The notes under the pieces: model-generated
Seen by the model: only the letters and a program-made list of their open reading frames with translations
Told to the model about the DNA's origin: nothing
The model's database searches: none
Assembly: GCA_000328365.1 (NCBI GenBank)
Contig: KB302196.1
Location: forward strand, 966,148-1,030,147
DNA: 64,000 nt
Direction: 5' to 3'
From: Capitella teleta
Lineage: Eukaryota > Annelida > Polychaeta > Capitellidae
Program-made: the position numbers and the translations under genes
In this document: positions 1 to 13,732 of the stretch, one piece after another
Numbering within the stretch: position 1 is the first letter of the stretch
Layout: the number at the start of each line of letters is the position of its first letter

Positions 1-3000
1 GATCAATAATCCGACGTCTCGAGAAGCGTTTAACCGCCTCTTATGGCCTCTTAAATCATGTTTCGATGACGAATTGCTTTTGCTCAAGCATGACTGTTGA
101 TGGGAGTCATGCGGCGCAAGATTCAGTCGCTTTCATCATGACGTGTGCGGCTTCCTGCGTGTTTAACGATTGCAATTTGATTGGTTCTACGACGCCACGG
201 TGCTTTGGACATTACGGGCCACGCATCATAGTGCGATCGTATTTATTGTTTATGTCTTCTTCGACTTGTTAGTTGATGGATACTTACAATGCCGGTATTG
301 CATAACAGAGCAATTGCAATTAAAAATTCGATTAATCCATTGAGCGATAACGATCGATGCGATGATCCAGCATTGGAATCAGGCTAAAATGCAGCTGAGG
401 TAGGATCGATGCCTGCTTTGCCTGATCAAAGGCCTAGGAGCGGCTGATCAATCGATCGGGAAGGTGCCCCAAGACCCATTGGAGCAGCACTCGTTGTGCA
501 ATCACACAGTACAACCTCCTTATACGAGAATGAACCAGGCTCCACTGCAGACTATATATAACACGAATTGAACCCAGCATTTTCACAATGAAAAGGAGAC
601 GCATCTTAATTCGTGGTCAACTACATGTAAATAGCAAATATTAGTCTTCGCTTTGATCCAATATTACCATAAAAGTCTAATATGTTCTGCCAACAGCATT
701 GAAGCAAATGCATAGAAGGGCTATTTTATCGACAAAAATGTTCCTTTTTCTCTTACGTTTGTTGACTTTCTTTTCAGCAATGTGATTGGTTTGTGTTGTT
801 TCCTACTTGATCAGTGGCTTCGTTGCTCTAATCCACGATAATCCTACCTTTAATTAGGTAATACACTATCTACAATGTCACGTGTATCCCTAGGTATAAC
901 ATCGGTTGTAAACTTGTATAGTGACCGAATTGTATGCCAGACAATTAAAGGATACAACTTATCTATGGGATGTCTCCTTGTTGATGTGGGGTATCATGCA
1001 TGCATCTATAGCTTAGTATGCAATTGTTTTCGTGCCATATGAACATCAGCAACCCATCTCTAAGCTAATGGACCATCTACTTCGTATGAGTCAACAAGTA
1101 ACTTATACAAGGTGCTCCATAAGCTATACACTATGCCTGCCATATTGATAATAATACTTAGCATCCACAAGTGTTGTAGCCCTTGACAACACATTGTTTT
1201 AATGATGATGATTCATATATCATCTCACACTGGACCACCCTGTTACTCCTCATAATATTCTGAAACCATTTCAACACACGATGTGGGAGGATTGCCCACT
1301 GAGACCCATCTCCCCTCTTCCTCACCCCAGAGCAGCTCTCAGCTGATTGTCTGCACCATTTATTGCCTCAGAATGAGCGTCGCTTGTAGAATCCTCTTCT
1401 CTTGCACCTGCAACCAATCAACGGAAAATGACTTTTATTAAATTAGCAAACATAGCTTACCGACTGCCATCGTGAAATATGATGTCAAGCACGAACAACA
1501 ACAGTTCAGTGTATATATTCATGAACTGGAAATGTATATAAAGTGCACATGCATTTGGAAAGGGCAGAAGAAGGAAGAGCTGCAGTCCCAGGGGTGCTGC
1601 TTTCACCCCTGATCTCTGTGCCTACTTGTAATGCCGGTGGGCTGCAAGCATCGCAGGGGAAAACCCATCCATTGTTTCTGCGACAGCGTTAAGACCTCTG
1701 CTATATACCTCTTGCAATGGATCCTCCATCAAGCAACGCAGAGATTCCTTTAAGCCGCCCATTGTCTTCAGTTATCAGTTGGTATTCACCGACCAACGTC
1801 GCTTTAATCTGCCTTCATTGGCCATTAGCATAGGCTGTCCCTACTCATCTCACTTCATGACAGGCAATTCAGCGCATGACAACCAATGCACATCCATCAC
1901 TTGGGTACTCGTGCACCTGCTCGCTAATCCCTTTCATGTAACCTTTATAATCTCGTTCTCCTGTGCAGTAGTTTTGCGCTTACAGGACACTCATGGCATC
2001 GCTTTCGTAGAATACTTTGATCCTATAGTGTTGTTTCACCTTGTTTTATACCGGGCTGTGCAGGTTTGAAAACCAATGCCTCCCTCCTTTAAACGACTAG
2101 CTTCAAAAGATCCTTTGTGGTTATACCATCATGTTGTATGGTTATACAGCTTTGTTTATGAACAATCGCGTTTTCTATCAATGCAGCGATATTGATTTCA
2201 ACTCAGTGCATTCTAAAATCGTCAATTGTAGCAATTGATGCGTTCTGCTTATCAACAACGAACAAGACACAAGCCGTTTGACACGAGAAGCGGTGCAGAA
2301 TCCTTCATTCAGTTGGCTTTGTCCATCTCCCCGAGGAGATCTCCTCCTTCTACTCGACTTTCTGGAGGCTGTCAAGCGGCGATGATGGATTTTTCCGGAA
2401 GTGAATTGCCGCCATTTTGGATCACGTGTTGCGGAAGTCCTCCAGAGACCATTTGTAATTGTCGTAAAAATACTCTGCAATTTGCTCAAGTGAATTAAGC
2501 CTGTTGATCTGTTTACTTTCAGATATTCCCAGTCCTAATGAATCCAGAGGGCAATTTAGTGTTTCAGCACACAAACGCAGCCACCATGATATAAATTATT
2601 CTGGCGTATAATCACGTATAGAGCCACACTTTCGTCAGCAGACACCACATGCAGGAGAGGGAGGGTATTGCAGTCTTTGTTGTCAGTCGGGCAAGTGGCA
2701 AAGCTTAATGCGAATAAGAGTGGAGATACTGGATGATTCTCTTTTTTTTTTGTACTCTCTCGACTGAGCCGCAATAGCGGAGTCAAACACCTGCGGCGAT
2801 GTAGCTCTGTCACGTGACTTCCGCGATGCTTTCAGAGAAATCAGAGGCATTATGCCATTTCCTGAATTTTGGACGTGTTATTTCTAATAAAAAGACAATA
2901 AAGATGCATTTGGAAGTGTGAGCGCTCAATAATGACAATTGCCCTAAAATTATATTATTTATCCTTAGATATAATAGCCGTATCAAGCAATTGGATGCTG

Positions 3001-5920
3001 GTTGGTTAGGGAATAATCTAATTGAATGGGGAGTTATATACTCCCCGAGATATTTTGTAATAATTTATAACAAAAATTTACAAAATGGTGAGTGCGTTTG
3101 CGAGAGAATTGTGATTCGGTGTGACGTAATTGCATCTGAGAGTGCTGCTTCGTGCAGAGAATAAATGCATTGGCATGGTTACCACTTGAAGCCGATCTCT
3201 GATGTTAAGAGATAACAAACACTGCAGCAATAATATGCTGATGCATGCAAATGAAACCATGATTCTGCATTGGACGATGCCATTCTCTGTATTGTTTTCA
3301 ATCCAAATGTGCAACGTTCCACATGTATGAGAAATATGTGCACCGCCCCACATACAGAGATGCATGGCCCGACGACCAAAGAACAACGCTGTAACAGGCC
3401 TGATAAGAGTTTAAGCGCGCACTATACGCAGAGTAATTGCAGTCCATGGATACCTCTTTTGTCCCCATAGGGACCAGCCAATGTCTGAATGGTCGCTAAG
3501 AGACCCGTTACCATGTTCCCTAAGCATTCGCAAACGTCATCCCGGAGGACCAATGCTTTGTGTTGCTGGCGAGGAAGCAGAATACCTGATGTGTTCTGGC
3601 TCAGCTGTCCAAGAGCCGCTTGCACAGAGTGAGCAAAGAACGTTTTTATGTAAAATATGTGTGCCTTTTTTCCGGTGTGTGTAGTTCAAATCTCGAAACC
3701 GGTTCCAACTGTTTTTTGGAGGATTTCTTCGAAAGCCGACTTATGAATGTCTTCAAGGAAAGAGAAGGAGGAGTAGGCAATTTTCTCGATGACATTCTTA
3801 TCAGAATGCGCTGAAATGGACGTCATGTGTCGATACGTGACTCTCCTCGGCTTCAACTGATGCAGAGATTAAGTGCTTCTGAAGTGCTCTGCAACATGTG
3901 TCTCCGTAGCTCAGGTGTCCATCTCATCCCGTGTTCATTGTATTCACATTCTGATGTCTAATCGATGGACACTTACATCGGGTTCATAAACCTCCTCGTA
4001 ACCTCCGGATGGCGCATCTTTTTCAATGGTATAGCATTTACGCGCGAGTGCATTGTGCCTCAGGTCAATAAAAGTGCATATATGGACCTCTATTATTGCA
4101 ACACTGCAGTGTGACGCAATTTATGGAATGTTTATGAATAATGAAAACGCGATGCAACAGGGTTAAATGTAATAAGGTGATTCCTTCTAGTATTGCAGCA
4201 AGAGCATTGAAAAAAATGAACTTCAAAGACAGCAATCTACAAAAGTACTGCATGAGAATGGCCGTTCCATCTTGTGGTCATTATATGCAGTATCTCGTGG
4301 CCAGTGGTCATTATCCATCCACGACTATTTTCTCAAGTCGAACATTTCGTGCTGGTCGCTAATTTTCTTGTCTTCACTCAATCTCTGTGTGAAATGTCTT
4401 CACTTGGCGGCGAATTCCATCGTCTGTATGAACAACTACAGTCCGCAACCAGAAGTGAACATCATTGTGTTGTGTTAAGAAATACACACAGTGCACATAC
4501 GTATTCAGAGACTAAAGAGGCCCTCGACTCATATCGCTGCCTCACATGCACATGCATTGGCTTAGAAATGGGGGGAATTATTTGGATCGGGACTCAGTAT
4601 TGATATGCTTCGGATCCATTGCAGATGAGCAAACACTGGGTGTTAGCTTTCAATGTCCTTTTCATTGCTCAGCAAACGGTGCTCTCCTCGTGGATTGGGG
4701 TCGACAGATTGAAGCTGCCTCTCAATCCGGAGTTCTATACACAGTTGGATTGACCGGCAGCGCCTCTTCCCGAGGAAGTGTGAGGTGCAAAGGGTTGCAA
4801 CACGAGCAGGGAATCCAATGACCTGATTTAATTTTGGTCTGAAATTGTTTCCAGAGTGAAGCGGAGTCCCTACTGAGACTGGAGGAAGATGTAGAGTCTT
4901 GGGGCGGATAGGGTTGTTGGGCGTGAAAGCCCCGCCATCCATCCTCTTTCATTCCTCTTTTGTGCTGAGGGCATGAATTGCGCGATGATTTTATTACACT
5001 CTTGTATTGTGTGACTAATGATTTACTGCTTATGAAATTGCAGACAATATTGGATGCATTTGGCAGGCCTTTAGCCTCGGCTTATGTCTGCTGTGCTGTG
5101 ACTTCATATCCACGAAAGGTGATCTAGTACTCGAGGTTATACCGTTGAAGGACACGAGGATATTTTTTTATGATTATACAAACTGTTCATTTCGGACATT
5201 GCAGCTGTACATGTACAAGTACCTCGGGGAAGGAATTTCCGATCCCTCCCTTGCCAATTCCGCCTAATGAAGCCGGGAGCTCGAATTTCGTGTTTCTAAT
5301 TGCTTCGTTCATGTCATCATCAAAGATTCCTTTCGACGTGTCCCTTGTGAGGGATGTGTGTTGCATTGATGACCTCGACGTGGCTTCAAATGTTGTCATT
5401 AAAATGCATGACGAACGGAGATCGAGAGATGAGATACAAGAAAGATGAAATGGACCATATATGGAAAGCAAAGCAATGCCATCGTTGGACGAAATTGCCT
5501 CTTTTGAGCCTAGAAGCATCCATTCCCCATATGAGTCGCTTCCTTCTTGAATTATCGCCCACCGAAATGCAGATGTCGTTTGGAGAAATCCGCAGAGGCC
5601 GCAGAATTATTGTTGCCGGAGCTGGCAACACGCAACTCTTGCATTTGTTGCTTTGAGAAGGAGAAGAAAAGCCATTTGCCGACGCCTTGGGCCAACTCCC
5701 TTGGAACGACTTTCCGTAGAAGAAGGTCCTTCGATAACTTTGAGTAGCAACATTTGACGGCTTCTTTAAGCGTGGGCCCCGTCGAAGTTAAAGTCAAGAT
5801 CGATACATAAGACTGCCCCAAAGCTTCCAGAGAGAAAATAAAATAAATGACATTGTAAATCAGGGCTATAGTTACGCACTTGCTACAGAATTGTCTTCGT
5901 TATTTTTCGATTATGAGGTT
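1..5920. other. Region with no recognised gene
   Basis: No open frame here resembles a known protein, and none pairs protein-like composition with splice sites or a start context. The longest frames are about 110 codons and lie in both strands of the same stretch, as expected by chance. The base composition is moderate, and GATC is frequent in the first 500 bases. It is most simply intergenic DNA or far-upstream sequence of the RBFOX locus. Confidence 0.5.
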
Positions 5921-5925
5921 TCGTT

Positions 5926-6816
5926 CGAATCCCTTTCGTATGGAATGTTTGGTGATCCACGGATCAATTTTGATCTCGTGGGATCAGGATAGGATGCGTA
6001 GGGAATGATCGGTGCGTCCTGGATCCCTTGCATCTACCGGATCCTGAAGAGAAAGAGACCAAACTGATTCATGGTGTTTTTTACTGAATACCATCGTCCA
6101 TAACGACATTGGCCCAATGATTTGTTCTATTCATGTCGATGTTCTTGTATCTCCGCTGCTTCGGCTTCCATTCAATCTTTGGTGCTTGCAATGCTTTTAG
6201 GCTTGAATGGCTGAGGGATTTTTCGGCTGAGTGGTCAGATGACTTGACCTGTTCGTCGCTTTGGGCTTCCATTGCACACGGATCAGGTAATGGAGAAAAA
6301 TGAGTCGTCAAAAGCAAAAGATGACCCCAGGGCAGCAATCCCATTGGTGGCTGACAGGGGAGGGGCGCAGAATATCTTATGTTGCAGTCGAAAGTACTTT
6401 ATGAAGTATCCCAACACGATACCCACATTCACAGCAAAAGGTTTAAATGCACGACAATTGCATTGTAATCCTATTCAGCATAGTGTTCCATTCTTCACCG
6501 AAGCATTGCACTGAGTGAGATCTGTATATAGAGGGCATTATACCCATTGATCGGCATGTATAATCATGCCACATGACCCGTGTGACCCCAATTCCCATTG
6601 CTGCGTACCATCATCGTCGAAGTTCATCTGTGTCGACTCCATCGGGGTTCGTAACGGAGACTTGGAGAGGAAACAAGTTCCCCACCTTAGCCTCCCATGG
6701 GATCCGCGTCTAGATGCACTGCACCGATCATTTCTCTCCGCTTCTGCATCCTGATCCTTTGGGATCAGAGCAAATCCCCCGATCGCCAAACATTCCATAT
6801 GAAAGGGATTCAGCGG
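5926..6816. repeat. Diverged inverted repeat, arms of about 105-120 bp
   Basis: The reverse complement of 5926-6030 matches 6697-6816 at roughly 75 percent by eye. Shared landmarks are GCACCGATCATT, CATCCTGATCC, and CCAAACATTCCATA followed by GAAAGGGATTC. About 670 bp separates the arms. The right arm sits inside the younger inverted repeat 6200-8103, so the two structures are interleaved. No transposase frame lies between the arms. This could be the worn terminal repeats of a non-autonomous DNA element, or two independent copies of one dispersed repeat in opposite orientation. Confidence 0.55.
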
Positions 6817-8103
6817 ATCTGTTTGATGGTCTCACCAAATACGACGGAACGGAGCTGCTGCATTTATATGTATATTTAAGTGAAGCGGTTGATGCCCTGT
6901 ATATACAGTGTATACAGCGCGGCTAAGCGCAATTTCTGTGGGTTGACATTCATGCTGGGTGCATATGGATGAGATTGAAAGTTCCACAATTGGAACACGG
7001 ATAACACTGATGCGCGAGGTTTACATTATGTCACAGCTGCTGTGTACTGCGGGATGAATGGCTCAGGGCTCTACTAAACCATCTTTTGGTTCGCGCGATG
7101 CAATTCGGGGTGACGTCATCTCGGAGGGGGGGGGGGGTGGCAACACGTGACCTCAGGGCGCTGAGGGTGTCCCACCCCCTTGCCACTTCGTTCTTTTGTC
7201 CCCGAACTTCTGCGAGATCCTCATTTGCGGTGCTCGGGTCCCAGGAGAGCAGAATTGATGGAAGATGGAAGCGGAGAGCTGAAAGACCATTAAGCAAACG
7301 AAATCTGAGCTTATGTGCTTCGAAAATCATTATGCAGTCGAGTCTGCCATCAGCCATGCTTGGTCACCAAAGTTGGCGTCAAGTCCCAAATGTGGAGGAC
7401 ACTTTTTGGGGTTGATCTACAGCTCCCACTTGCCCACAACGCGAAAAACCATCCTCGGTCTAAATAAGGGTTGGCACCTCCCCTCGTACTCGTCCACTTA
7501 ATGAGAATCACAATTGGGGTAAACACATCTATTATGCATACGGATGGCCGCCAAGTAATTGAAATCATAAATTCATGCAGACTTTTGGACATTAATCATT
7601 GTTCTCTAATTCAACAGAATGTCTTCTTTCACGAGGTGCAAATATGTCTCATCAAACAATAGAAGTATTTTGATGGATCATATCTTGTATTCACACGCTT
7701 GGGTCTTTCCATTGAGTGGTGTGTGGGTTAAGGGAGGCCTGGAATCCAATTCAATTGAACGGAGCGTGCAGTGGTATGAAGGCATCCAATGCTAACAGAT
7801 CGTGTGTGCTCATCTGCAATTCGCCCCCATCTCAACTGATTCAATCCCTTCGTTGCCCGCCCTCTTCCCCTCTTCTCCTCCGTCACCTGTGTTTGATTAC
7901 GTGTTGTGCTGGTCAAGATTTGTGATATCACATATTGTCCGTCCACCCTCTCCCGGGGACCCGATTGCTGCCCTGGGGTCATCTTTTGCTTTTGACGACT
8001 CATTTTTCTCCATCACCTGATCCGTGTGCAATGGAAGCCCGAAGCGACAAACAGGTCAAGTCATCTGACCACTCAGCCGAAAAATCCCTCAGCCATTCAG
8101 GCC
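6200..8103. repeat. Inverted repeat, two 141-bp arms about 1.6 kb apart
   Basis: Positions 6200-6340 read in reverse complement match 7963-8103 almost base for base, with only about five to eight differences seen by eye. Shared words include GATTGCTGCCCTGGGGTCAT, GATCCGTGTGCAATGGAAGC and TCAGCCGAAAAATCCCTCAG. Such high identity means a recent origin or ongoing conversion between the arms. Sequence outside and between the arms does not match, and the spacer holds no recognisable transposase. It may be a non-autonomous TIR element of about 1.9 kb or a pair of opposed dispersed repeats. I saw no clear target duplication at the edges. Confidence 0.75.
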
Positions 8104-8639
8104 GAGAAGCATCGCAGACATCACTTGTCCTCTGATATCGAGCAAATCCAATCAAAACCAGTCATTCGTCTAAATTAACTTATAAATGATTCCATAATTA
8201 CAACACCTATTTCCTTCTTTTTCTCAGGAAGGGGGGAGGAAAGTATTTGTGTGTAGATCGTATGCCGGTAATTCAGACGCACCAAGTAGCATCCAATTCG
8301 CCTGGGAACGTGACTCAGTGAGAGGGACTTCTTGTGATTTGTGCGTCGAACTTTAGCTTGTGAACTTTTGTGAACGTGACGGGGTGAAAGACGAATGCAC
8401 CGTTATACAAGATTCGGCGGAGAGGGGGGGGGGGGTGCATGTACATCCAGGACTGGAAGGGTCTCTTGCGTGCGAAACTGTTGCTGTTTTGAGGAGATAA
8501 AGTTTGACCGTGTATGCGTCTCGACCTGCAAGTGCAATAAAAGAAACGAATGTTGTTTCTTCCTGGAGACAAAGTGTCGTGGTCGAAGCAGGCGCCTGCA
8601 ATTAGTTGAGCGGAGAGCTTTATTGACGGACTGATTTCA

Positions 8640-8898
8640 TTACCGGGCGGGTTTTATCGTAGTCTGACGCCATTAGCCTCGCCGATCTATTGTTGCGGAG
8701 GAATTCGAGACAAAAGCCGTGGTCGCATTGAGGGGCATCGACTCAGAACACATCACTCGACTCCCTAATCGCCCGTTCGAGGAGGTGTTTTCGCGAGATC
8801 CAGTTTTGCTCGCATGCGCAGTTCTGAACAAAGGGAAGACCACGTGATTTGAATCATGTGACGTCCGTTGCGTACGGTGCACGTGACGGTCTCGTTTA
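8640..8898 (+). promoter_or_regulatory. CpG-rich putative promoter with NRF1-type site
   Basis: This stretch is visibly CpG-rich. It carries CGCATGCGCA at 8811-8820, the reverse complement of the NRF1 core TGCGCATGCG. It also has CACGTGAT at 8843, TGACGT close to 8861 and CACGTGACGG at 8881. These motif types are common in TATA-less promoters of metazoan genes. The nearest downstream ATG is at 8899. Promoter function is inferred from composition and motifs only. Confidence 0.35.
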
Positions 8899-9120
8899 AT
8901 GTTTTCATCTCTTGCTCATTTCGAGTATAACGAGGTAGTTATGTCCATCGTTAGCTCGTCCCAATCGGTGGCGCTGCGAGGCAACATAGGAGGCCCCCTG
9001 GGTCCGGCCTCTGGTCACTTACTCGGCCAAAATTACCAGCAGGCGGTCGTCTGCGTCGGCCAAATCGAGCTGAAGCCCAAAAGTGGAGAGCATGTGTATT
9101 GGAGGAGCGACAGGCCGTGA
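8899..9120 (+). CDS. Small unrecognised open frame next to a CpG-rich promoter-like segment
   Basis: This 73-codon frame starts 78 bases after an NRF1-type site. A second in-frame ATG at 8941 begins a GC-richer part with ordinary-looking residues (SVALRGNIGGPLGPASGHLL). I do not recognise the product, and no domain, signal peptide or membrane segment is visible. No good donor site lies inside the frame, so it would be a complete small protein, a leader frame, or chance. Only the promoter-like surroundings make it worth listing. Confidence 0.15.
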   Translation: MFSSLAHFEYNEVVMSIVSSSQSVALRGNIGGPLGPASGHLLGQNYQQAVVCVGQIELKPKSGEHVYWRSDRP

Positions 9121-12100
9121 TCAAGCGGCAATCGGAGGCCGCTCTGGCTCCATTAGGCCCCATTCATTGCTTACTGCATTAGAAAGCACAGCACCTGACT
9201 GCAATGTACAAACGCTGTTCCTTTTCATCGAACATTAACATCAGCTAGATTGCTTTTTAAAATTGCATTCATTGCTTGCATAAAAACTACTGGAACCTTC
9301 TACATAGTATAGCAACTGGATACTAATATCGAAGAAAGGAAACAAATATTTTCAATAAATCAGCCTCCTTTTCACCTCCCTGCACCCCTTCTGAATAATG
9401 CCTCCCATAGGGTGTCATCCGAATCTGACTTCTGACACTGTTGGCCAGCCATACTTAGATGGGCGATATTATGGCTCAATTCTGTTGCGTATCTCCATTT
9501 CTGTTTTGTCTGGGATTTTGGCTGTCACAGAATGGCGTAGATGTCACACCTTATTATGGCAATAAAGCAGACCAAGTGCCAGATATTCTGTTATTGTTCT
9601 CCCCTGCTATTGTATATGGAATGACATAAACAGCAGGCGGGGTGGGGTGCAAAGATACTTCATGGCACATCTGCACTCGCGAACAGACCATAATACGACC
9701 CTGCATGACTCATAAAATGCTATCTATTAATTACAATGGTCACATTTGTGGAAGACACTCAGATATTCTAGGTTGCAACAACGGTGTATTTGTGCATTGT
9801 AGAGATGCAGAATGTGGTAGACTAAACTTGCACACGTAGGCCCTATGACATCGACTGGTCCATAACAAACCTAAAATGTATGCAAGATACAGAGGGCGTC
9901 CTGTTTGCATCGGAGGGTGGGAGTAAGCCTCAGTGGGGCACTGGCGTTGCATCAATCAGCCCCCGTGTCAGATGAATCACGGGATATGAGTTGAAGCAAG
10001 TCGGCTCTTTTCATGGGCATACACTTGCAGTGCGTGATGCTTCCTTCAAAACACTTCATATAATATTTACGTCTTCGTATACCCTGTATTCCGTATAGCA
10101 TGCGCAAATCACCAGGGATTCAATAAGGCTGATCTCCATTAATATCAGACTTGGCGGAGAATATATGTAATGAGAAACAACAGGTATTTAATCCAAGATT
10201 TTTTAGTTTTCATTAAAAAGCATCGTTATTGGAATGTTGAGGTATCGGAAGGCACCGAGAATGGTTCCGTGATCGAGTGGTTCAGTTTTATCTCAATCAT
10301 CACATGGTTTCGTTTATCTTTGGTTCTTTAATCTCGCTCCAAATTGATCATCAGAGTCACCCGGGCTGAAATATGTACGGTGCACGGTCGATGGTGTGCG
10401 AAGGACATGCCTGTGTTGTATAGAGGCAGCTGTGCTGATATCAGCCTATGAACGATTAAATGGGTGTGCTGATATAACCTATATCAGCACGGTGAGCATC
10501 CAGCAGATTACAGTAAGATGAAAGTATCAATAACCACAATCCTTCCGGTGAGACGTTAAAAATTCGTATTCTGGGGAATTCGAGCCGTCGATCTTCAATG
10601 TCGAACGCCAAGCATACATTATGCCACAAAGACAATAACACATTTCACGCCATGTTTACTACATGCACGCGTATAAAGGCAGAATGTTGAGCAACCAATC
10701 CATAAATGAAATGCGAAAGCGCGAATAAACTACGAAATGAAAGCTAAAAATATCCATTGAGCTTTGTTGCAGTGAGATGTGGAGCCCCCAATAAAGTGTT
10801 GGTATTATTGGATTCATACATGCATGTATGCTAAAACATTTTTAACGTGGGTGACTCGTACCTTGCTGGCATATAGCCCCATAACTCGTTATGATTACAA
10901 GGCATACACAGTCGGAAGGCTGTACGGAAGCCATACTAAGTAACCTTTAATCTTCAAAATACATACAAATTAAATGTCTGAACAATATTTTCCTAATCTC
11001 TGCCAACACGTGAGGGCGAGGGACAATCTCGTCGCCATTTGCGGACGGCATCCATCACGTGCTATGGCGATATCTGTTGACGCCACTGTTGATGTCGATG
11101 TCATCAATAATGCCATCTTTCACTGACGATGAATGACTTTTTTGTCAGGGCATAATTTTCGCTGAATACCGATTGGCCCCTTGAGGGACGCCAGCTTAAT
11201 CACGTGATCTCCAGTCATGTGTCCTTTTCCAACATGGCGGCCCACAGGGAGCGGTCCTTATTTGGAAGATCCATCACCTCGGGACGACAGATAGAAAAAT
11301 GTGGCCTCCACGCGGCGTATTTGGTGCAAATATCGGCGGTAAATAAAAAAAACTCATATGAAAACATCAAAATTCGTCTCGTTTAAGTGAATAATCGCTT
11401 TCAATTGAGGGGATTTCCTCCAGAACTATGCATCATACCCTTTATACAGAGGAAGGGTTTTGTGACAAGACATGCATCAAAAGTTCTTCTCCCCTTTTAT
11501 TACATTCCCTGCGTTCATGAATGCCCTTGAGTGTGGAATTCCAAGGTCAGTTATCCCCTTCCTGCCTTATCCATCTTGATGCCAAGATCTGTCTTAATAT
11601 TAGTTAATTTCCCCATCGCATAAACACGATTAAAATGCATGTATGCCAGACAACAATATCGTAGTAATGAAATCAACAATCAGCATTGAGATCAACACCC
11701 ATGTTTGCACATCCAGGATTGGGCTCTGTAATCAATCAAGCCAACGCAATGGACAAACTGTCCATGTGTTGGTAGGAAATGGACAATGGGACATATCTGG
11801 TATTGTACCGAAGACGAGATGGACGGGGTTTGGGTGGTTAATTGGGGTGACCCCGCGGGCGACAAAGCACCGCACATTGTCCTGGTGCATGGAGCAGAAC
11901 TGCTTTAACCTGTGCCCGACCAGTCAGTCTCTTCATCAGACCAAACTGCTGCTCTTAGCGTTTAACGGCCTTATTTGTTTCGTCCTTGAACGATTGCGTA
12001 TGCGAACGGAATGCATCGCGGTGCTTCTTGCCCGCAATAAATGCGAAATCGCGGGACCTCGATTGACGCTGATGGCGAGATAGTGCGAAGCCGAGGAGCA

Positions 12101-12886
12101 CTTTACGGCACAAGAAAAGATTGTACGCGTTGACCACAAAACGTCCAGCTCTGCTGCGGACTAGAGAATTCTTCAGAATGCTTATGATGAAATTTTCTTG
12201 CTTTTGGGTTGAATAACCTCGTTCGAGCCTTAACCCTTGATTTGAAAGAGAAAGCACATCTCATCACACAAGATGGCGCCTCGGAGCCCGGCTTAAATCA
12301 CTCATTTCCGTGTAAATCCGATCCCGTAACGAGCAACAAAGGTCTCGTTCTGACAGCGATGGAGAATGCTCTACGAGCTGCCTCCTTCGTCTCGGGCCCC
12401 GATTCTTTCCAGTCATTTGGCTGAACTATAATTCCAACAACCTGTACTTCTAACTCTATTTCGACCTCTTCTAAAATGTCCTGCATACAGAACAGTAAAC
12501 ATTCGACCTTGATTACGGGCGTGGTGGCTCCAAAGTAGGTGTCAACCGGATTCTTTACATGGCCTTTTATCGCTCAGCCACTGAGCATGTTTTCCTCTGA
12601 CATGATGTGAATGTGTTAGAGGGGTCTTCTTTGAGAGGGGTGTTCGGGTTCTGTTTTGGTGGGGCTGCTTAATTGGGCCCGGTCAGGGGTGGGGGTGTGG
12701 TGAGAATGCATTTACCCTTGAATAGCAACTTGAGTAACCACACATAGCTAGGGTGTGTAGCCTTAAGTCTCGCCATGCCAATTTCTTTGATATAATTCCG
12801 AGATATCCAGTACGGATCCCTCGAACTATTTGTTTTCCTGATCCTGGGATCCGAATTGATCCATTCACGATCACCAAGAGAGGGAT
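9121..12886. other. Region with no recognised gene
   Basis: No frame resembles a known family. The longest (11643-12083, + strand, 146 codons) has no recognisable domain and unusual composition. A YY1-like CAACATGGCGGCC lies at about 11233, and CAAGATGGCGCC lies near 12270; such sites often sit close to transcription starts, but no convincing gene follows either one. Confidence 0.4.
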
Positions 12887-13732
12887 CTAGAATCTCCAGC
12901 TGTCAATGTCATCATCATATTGCAATTTGACGATCTGATTGACAATCTGGATGTTGAAATTGACACCAAGATCCCGAGAAACTCTTTTGTAAACCCAATA
13001 CATGATATTATTAATCTTGTTCGTTCGACCACCAAAAACAAACTGATGAGTGGGCAGAATGGAGTTCTTGGCAGCAATAACTGAATTGCTCACAGAATGG
13101 AAGCCACAGACCTTCACACTGAGGATCATTCTGTGACCTACATATTCACTGTTGTTTTGGAGTCTTCGTTTGTTTATCAATTCACGACATGTGTGCGTCG
13201 CCCTGTAATACAACAGGCAATTAGTAGGGAGCGAATTAGAGCAGAGATGTTCGATTCCCTCTTGATCACAACTTCGGTAGCTTGTGCTGATTAACCAACG
13301 CCTAATCTCGTCCACTTCGTGAAGTGAATGGCTAATTGCATAATATACGAATATATACGTACCCCTCGATCTGCGTTCATATTGGATTAGGATCTGTTTC
13401 TCCTCTGGGTGACAGAGGGAAGCGGGGGTCATAGGGTGGCACCGCGGTGTTTTCTTTTGATGTTTTATTCCATGAAATGTCTCTAATCTGGTCATAAAGC
13501 TCACTTTCCATAGAAAACTATTCATATAATTTTGCTTTGACAAACGCGTCGTCCCTGTTCCGTGGCGCTCCATGGAGAAAACATCCTGTGGCATTTTGTG
13601 CTCGCGGGGTTTTGGTGCTTGTGTTTGTGGCAAGATTTCTCGAAATCTGCTGAAAGTCGCTGAGAATGAAATGGACATTTTGACGAGCGAACGATGAAGA
13701 CGAAGGATGTCAAATGAGGTTGTAATCGACAC
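12887..13732 (-). CDS. Long orphan open frame of unknown status
   Basis: An uninterrupted frame of 281 codons is longer than expected by chance in DNA of this composition. However, the translation is poor in glycine, alanine and aspartate and rich in arginine, serine, histidine and isoleucine, which is how translated non-coding DNA tends to look. No family, signal peptide or membrane segment is recognised. It has no obvious splice structure and no repeat copies in the window. It may be a lineage-specific gene, an exon of a longer RNA, or a chance frame. Codon-level conservation in a related species would decide. Confidence 0.15.
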   Translation of the reverse strand: MSITTSFDILRLHRSLVKMSISFSATFSRFREILPQTQAPKPREHKMPQDVFSMERHGTGTTRLSKQNYMNSFLWKVSFMTRLETFHGIKHQKKTPRCHPMTPASLCHPEEKQILIQYERRSRGTYIFVYYAISHSLHEVDEIRRWLISTSYRSCDQEGIEHLCSNSLPTNCLLYYRATHTCRELINKRRLQNNSEYVGHRMILSVKVCGFHSVSNSVIAAKNSILPTHQFVFGGRTNKINNIMYWVYKRVSRDLGVNFNIQIVNQIVKLQYDDDIDSWRF

